Shown here: in pieces, positions 3,578 through 6,149 of the stretch
How the letters are laid out: each line of letters starts with the position of its first letter
How positions within the stretch are numbered: position 1 is the stretch's first letter
Origin: Clostridiales bacterium UBA1770
GTDB taxonomy: Bacteria; Bacillota; Clostridia; Oscillospirales; CAG-272
Assembly (NCBI GenBank): GCA_002315325.1
Contig: DCGU01000010.1
Coordinates: 1 to 6,149 of the forward strand
Reading direction: 5' to 3'
Length of the DNA: 6,149 bases
Notes under the pieces: generated by a model
Told to the model about the DNA's origin: nothing
The model's database searches: none
The model's input: the letters and a program-made list of their open reading frames with translations, nothing else
Made by a program: the position numbers and the translations under genes

Positions 3578-4870
3578 ATGGAAAAATTACTTACCTGGAT
3601 AGGCAAGTTTTTGCTTCTGTTAAACGACTGGACAAACAGTTACATCCTGGCGATTTTCCTGTTTGCCGTTATCGTTGAGGTGCTGATGCTCCCCTTCGGT
3701 ATCCTGCAGCAGAAAAACTCCATCAAACAGGCAAAACTGCGTCCCAAAGAAATGGCCATTCGTAAAAAGTACGACGGCCGAAACGACAGGGCCACCCAGC
3801 AAAAGGTGGCGCAGGAAGTACAGGAACTGTATCAGAAGGAAAACTTCAATCAGTTCGCCGGCTGCCTGCCGACCCTGTTGACCATTCCGGTCCTGTTGAT
3901 TCTGTACTACGTTGTCATCAACCCCCTGCACTACGGCATGGGTGTCAGTGAAAACGCGATTACCGCTATGCAGACCTTCATTGCCACGGCAAAGGAAAAC
4001 GGCGGTTTGGAACTGTTTAAGAGCATCAACAAAAAGAGCTCCATTGAAATCATCAACCTGCTGGCCACCAACGCCATCGACCTCGGTGCCTTTGCCGATT
4101 TCGTCAACGCAGGTGCGATTGACTCCATCAAGGAACTCGCCGGTACGGGTGCAGCCCTCGCGCAGGAGTTCACCGACGTTATGACCGCAGGCCTGCCCAA
4201 GTTGACGGCCCTGGGGCTCAACCTGGGTGAAATCCCCACGCTGACCCAGCCCTCCTGGCTGTGGACCATTCCCGTATTGACCTTTGTTTCTTACTTCTTC
4301 AGCATGAAGCTGACCAGAAAACTCACCTATCAGCCGCCCCAGGCGCCATCCGCCGATATGGGCTGCAGCAACAAGATGATGGATATCACGATGCCCGCCA
4401 TGTCGGTGTACATCACCTTCATCGTGCCCGCCGCCATCGGTGTGTACTGGATTTTCAAGAGCATCATCGGCACCTTAAAGCAGTATATCCTGTATAAGTT
4501 CATGCCGCTGCCCGAGTTCAGTGAAGAGGAATACCGTGCTGCCGAGAAGGAATTGGCCGGCAAACAGCCCGCCAAGAAAAAGTCCGGCGAACGCACGACC
4601 GCTTCCGGCACGACGGTTCGTTCCCTGCACCACATTGACGACGACGATTACCTGCCTCCCGTCACCCGTGAGGAAAAGGCAAAGCGCCGCGCCGAAGAGG
4701 AAAAGGCCGAAGCAGAAGCTGCCGAAAAGGCTGCTGCCGCTGCCGCAGAGAACAATCCGATTGAACAGGCACCCATGAAAGATGATTTTATCCGTGATGA
4801 AAAGCCCGCAGACGAAACCGACAGTGCAAACAGCGCAGACGATGCGGCCAATGCGGACGATAAAGAATGA
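3578..4870 (+). CDS. yidC: YidC/Oxa1-family membrane protein insertase
   Basis: Inserts and folds membrane proteins alone or with SecYEG. The protein has 430 residues. Predicted segments: an N-terminal amphipathic helix (1-16), TM1 (21-43), a cytoplasmic hairpin (44-90) with QQKNSIKQAKLRPKEMAIRKKY, TM2 beginning at the hallmark AGCLPTLLTIP (94-104), TM3 (228-244), then TM4-TM5 (about 268-307) with VPAAIGVYWIFKSIIG (283-298). Three things are unusual. Glu34 occupies the place of the conserved groove arginine of Gram-positive YidC. The loop between TM2 and TM3 (about 120-225) is roughly twice the Bacillus length. A charged tail of about 120 residues (310-430) runs through Lys-, Glu/Ala- and Asp-rich stretches. 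No signal peptide with lipobox is visible, unlike Bacillus SpoIIIJ. AAGGA at 3561-3565 is a somewhat distant ribosome site; coupling to yidD is likely. Confidence 0.95.
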   Translation: MEKLLTWIGKFLLLLNDWTNSYILAIFLFAVIVEVLMLPFGILQQKNSIKQAKLRPKEMAIRKKYDGRNDRATQQKVAQEVQELYQKENFNQFAGCLPTLLTIPVLLILYYVVINPLHYGMGVSENAITAMQTFIATAKENGGLELFKSINKKSSIEIINLLATNAIDLGAFADFVNAGAIDSIKELAGTGAALAQEFTDVMTAGLPKLTALGLNLGEIPTLTQPSWLWTIPVLTFVSYFFSMKLTRKLTYQPPQAPSADMGCSNKMMDITMPAMSVYITFIVPAAIGVYWIFKSIIGTLKQYILYKFMPLPEFSEEEYRAAEKELAGKQPAKKKSGERTTASGTTVRSLHHIDDDDYLPPVTREEKAKRRAEEEKAEAEAAEKAAAAAAENNPIEQAPMKDDFIRDEKPADETDSANSADDAANADDKE

Positions 4871-4888
4871 AAGGTTAAATAAGTCACA

Positions 4889-5689
4889 ATGGACACAATG
4901 AACGATAACAGCATCCAGACAACCGTCACCGGCAAAACCGTTGACGAAGCCCTGGCGAAGGCCGTTGCCGAGTTGGGTGCACCCGACGTTTCCGCCATTT
5001 CCTACACCGTACTGGAAGAGCCCCGCAAGGGTCTGTTCGGCATCGGTGCCGTTCCTGCCAAGGTTGTAGCGTCCTACACGCCCGCTCCCGGTGCCAAGGC
5101 ACCCGCTGCAAAGGCTGCGCCCGCTGCAGACAAGAAAGCTGACAAAAAGGCTGACAAGAAAGTCGAAAAGGCAGAGAAACCGGCCAAAGAGCCCGCCAAG
5201 ACGGTTGAGCCCACCACCAAAGAAGAGATTGCTGCACTGGAATTCGTTAAGCGCCTGATTGCCGATATGGGCATCACCGCAGACGTCACCATGACCGACA
5301 AGGAAGGCGGCGGCAAACTGATTAATATCGACGGTGAAAGCGCCGGTGCCCTCATCGGTCACCACGGCGACACGCTGGACGCCCTGCAGTACCTGACCGG
5401 CCTGTGCGCCAACAACGGCCGTGACGGCGACGACTACACCAAGATTTCCGTCGACGTCGGCGGCTACCGTGCAAAGCGCGAAGAAACCCTGCGTGCCCTG
5501 GCCCGCAGACGCGCCGAGCAGGTGTTGAAGTACAAGAAGAGCGTCATGCTGGAGCCCATGAATCCCTACGAGCGCCGCATCATCCACTCCGAAGTACAGA
5601 AGATGGACGGCGTTGCCACCAACTCCATCGGCTCCGAGAACAACCGCAAGGTAGTCATCTACTTGGATCCTAACAAAAAGGCTGAATAA
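4889..5689 (+). CDS. jag: Jag/KhpB, KH and R3H domain RNA-binding protein
   Basis: A cytosolic RNA-binding protein of the YidC neighbourhood. KhpB works with KhpA in cell elongation and post-transcriptional control in streptococci; that role is known from the family, not shown here. It has 266 residues. The Jag N-terminal domain spans about 8-62, with EEPRKGLFGIGAVPAKV (43-59). A Lys/Ala/Pro linker (65-108) follows. The KH domain (about 112-195) has the loop ALIGHHGDTLDALQYL (154-169, GXXG at 157-160). The R3H domain (about 198-262) has NPYERRIIHSEV (225-236, R229-x3-H233) and SIGSENNRKVVIYL (246-259). All domains look intact. The start at 4889 has only a weak AAGG 14 nt upstream; an ATG at 4898 would remove three residues. 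It lies 18 nt after yidC and is the last gene before a strong terminator. Confidence 0.95.
   Translation: MDTMNDNSIQTTVTGKTVDEALAKAVAELGAPDVSAISYTVLEEPRKGLFGIGAVPAKVVASYTPAPGAKAPAAKAAPAADKKADKKADKKVEKAEKPAKEPAKTVEPTTKEEIAALEFVKRLIADMGITADVTMTDKEGGGKLINIDGESAGALIGHHGDTLDALQYLTGLCANNGRDGDDYTKISVDVGGYRAKREETLRALARRRAEQVLKYKKSVMLEPMNPYERRIIHSEVQKMDGVATNSIGSENNRKVVIYLDPNKKAE
5129..5164 (+). repeat. Three tandem 12-bp units in the Jag linker
   Basis: GACAAGAAAGCT, GACAAAAAGGCT and GACAAGAAAGTC follow directly, encoding DKKA-DKKA-DKKV (residues 81-92). The unit keeps reading frame, so copy-number change would lengthen the linker between the Jag N-terminal and KH domains without breaking the protein. 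The silent differences show the copies are not recent perfect duplicates. Confidence 0.7.
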
Positions 5690-5702
5690 TTGCGGCTTAG
5701 AA

Positions 5703-5782
5703 AAAAGGGCATAACCGTTCGCACAGTAAAGATTTCTTTTACCTGTAAAAACGGTTATGTCCTTTTGTATTTGTTTATTTTC
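5703..5782 (+). terminator. Long terminator of the rnpA-yidD-yidC-jag operon, probably bidirectional
   Basis: A 17-pair stem (5703-5719 with 5750-5766; one G·U) encloses a 30-nt loop with its own small stem (ACAG/CTGT at 5723-5726 and 5743-5746, then TAAA/TTTA). On the + strand the stem ends in TTTT and continues into a T-rich tract to 5782. On the - strand it is followed by six T (complement of 5701-5706), so it can also stop transcription coming from the right. It starts 14 nt after the jag stop codon. Confidence 0.88.
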
Positions 5783-5959
5783 AAAAATAGTGTTGATAAG
5801 GAGAACGGTGCGAACTATCGCCGTTTTGCCCCCGCGCAGTACGCATGTACAGCTCACGGGGGGCAAGAACGACGGCCGATGGGTTCCCACGTGCGCACGA
5901 AGTGAGTGCGTGGGGTTCTCGGGGTTTCTGTTCCTTTTTTCGTTGCCGCAGCGCCTTAG
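5767..5959. other. GC-rich, hairpin-dense segment of unknown nature between two terminators
   Basis: Three hairpins lie nearly end to end. The first is AACG/CGTT plus GCGA/TCGC with an ACTA loop (5804-5825). The second is TTGCCCCCG (5826-5834) with CGGGGGGCAA (5857-5866, one bulged G), topped by GTAC-GCAT-GTAC (5839-5850). The third is CCCAC/GTGGG (5886-5890, 5910-5914), extended inward with two G·U pairs and one mismatch to a GAA loop (5886-5914). The segment is bounded by terminators on both sides. A structured small RNA, a leader or a dispersed repeat are all possible. No clear promoter is seen: TTGATA at 5793-5798 has only a poor -10. An open frame from GTG 5808 to 5972 with AAGGAG before it looks non-protein-like. 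Confidence 0.4.
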
Positions 5960-5999
5960 AAAACGGGCTTAACCGAGAAATCGGTTAAGCCCTGTTTTT
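5960..5999 (+). terminator. Strong terminator with GAAA tetraloop
   Basis: GGGCTTAACCGA (5965-5976) pairs perfectly with TCGGTTAAGCCC (5981-5992) around GAAA. AAAAC (5960-5964) extends the stem with GTTTT (5994-5998) past one bulged T, leaving a TTTTT tail (5995-5999). It resembles a mature intrinsic terminator, but no gene ends just before it, which implies a non-coding or missed transcript to its left. The opposite strand also has TTTT after the stem, so it may act both ways. Confidence 0.88.
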
Positions 6000-6028
6000 A
6001 TGCGGAATCCGATTCGTAAGACGTTCTC

Positions 6029-6047
6029 GGGAGGGGAGACCCCTCCC
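6029..6047. repeat. REP-like GC hairpin
   Basis: GGGAGGGG (6029-6036), loop AGA, CCCCTCCC (6040-6047) form an 8-bp perfect G/C-rich stem with no T-tract behind it, so it is not a terminator. It sits alone in the intergenic region between terminator and promoter. Compact G-run/C-run palindromes of this kind are typical of dispersed extragenic repeats; copy number in this genome is unknown to me. Confidence 0.5.
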
Positions 6048-6098
6048 CTACAGACACAACGGACGTTGACCGGTTGAAATAAAATTTGCAATATGCGA

Positions 6099-6130
6099 TT
6101 GACAGCGGGAGACAATCCTCCCTTTAAAAT
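6099..6130 (+). promoter_or_regulatory. Possible promoter of the gene beyond the right edge
   Basis: TTGACA at 6099-6104 is a perfect -35 box. The best -10 candidates are TTTAAA (6123-6128, spacer 18) and TAAAAT (6125-6130, spacer 20); neither is ideal. GGGAG/CTCCC (6107-6111, 6118-6122) forms an inverted repeat inside the spacer and could be an operator. Orientation and position fit a + strand gene starting just outside the window. Confidence 0.5.
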
Positions 6131-6138
6131 AGGGTAGA

Positions 6139-6146
6139 TGGAGGAT
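6139..6146 (+). promoter_or_regulatory. Ribosome binding site of a gene starting just past the window
   Basis: TGGAGGAT is a good Shine-Dalgarno sequence whose start codon should lie at or just after position 6150; no ATG, GTG or TTG follows it within the window. Its core GGAGGAT (6140-6146) is the exact complement of ATCCTCC (6115-6121). By usual gene order the next gene could be mnmE/trmE; this is inference only. Confidence 0.6.
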
Positions 6147-6149
6147 ATT

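Noticed and set aside
5793..5821. TTGATA with TATCGC as a promoter for the structured segment
   Set aside because: The -10 candidate keeps only the first bases of the consensus and lies inside the first hairpin; too weak to list as a promoter.
4475..5890. Long minus-strand open frame opposite yidC and jag
   Set aside because: Antisense to two well-supported genes, low-complexity Gly/Val/Phe/Leu composition, and no initiation signal.
5886..5940. Third hairpin plus T-run as another terminator
   Set aside because: The six-T run (5935-5940) is about 20 nt beyond the stem end, too far for intrinsic termination.
5808..5972. 54-codon frame beginning with GTG after AAGGAG (5798-5803)
   Set aside because: The spacing is short, it overlaps all three hairpins and runs into the terminator stem, and the product has no recognisable features. 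A structured non-coding role explains the sequence better. Conservation of the frame in relatives would reopen it.

Overview
The window is a chromosomal segment of about 56% G+C (estimated by eye) from a Gram-positive bacterium. It most likely belongs to the Clostridia, family Oscillospiraceae/Ruminococcaceae (Faecalibacterium/Gemmiger/Subdoligranulum-like). The lineage call is an inference from protein style (a YidC with a long extracytoplasmic loop and a charged tail, a Jag with a Lys/Ala linker, an orphan CofE-family protein), near-perfect AAGGAGGTG ribosome binding sites and consensus sigma-A promoters. No search was run. All convincing genes lie on the + strand.

Layout. Positions 1-358 hold no gene. 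They contain the terminator of an upstream gene (22-47), an array of short hairpins separated by a near-constant ATTTCAC spacer (56-187, with a related hairpin at 229-246), a perfect consensus promoter (248-276) and a leader with a terminator-like hairpin (297-335). A CofE-family ligase gene (359-1552) and tmk (1641-2300) follow, separated by a junction that can fold as an H-type pseudoknot. A strong promoter (2319-2347) then starts the conserved rpmH-rnpA-yidD-yidC-jag block (2427-5689). A stable hairpin sits between rpmH and rnpA. The block ends at a long terminator (5703-5766).

Positions 5690-6149 hold no convincing gene. They contain two strong terminators enclosing a GC-rich, hairpin-dense segment of unknown nature (5767-5959), a short REP-like hairpin (6029-6047), and a promoter-like element and ribosome binding site for a gene starting just past the right edge. 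That gene may be mnmE/trmE, judged only from the usual gene order.

How the genes work together. L34 (ribosome), RnpA (RNase P protein, tRNA 5' maturation), YidD and YidC (membrane protein insertion) and Jag/KhpB (RNA-binding protein) form one of the best conserved bacterial neighbourhoods. rnpA and yidD overlap by 4 nt, yidC follows after 2 nt and jag after 18 nt, so rnpA to jag look like one operon. L34 is probably expressed at a higher level through its own promoter and the downstream hairpin. dnaA, the usual neighbour of rpmH, is absent; tmk and the CofE-like gene occupy its place.

The features most worth a second look are the ATTTCAC hairpin array, the unexplained structured segment after jag, the predicted pseudoknot in front of tmk, and a YidC whose conserved membrane arginine is replaced by glutamate.
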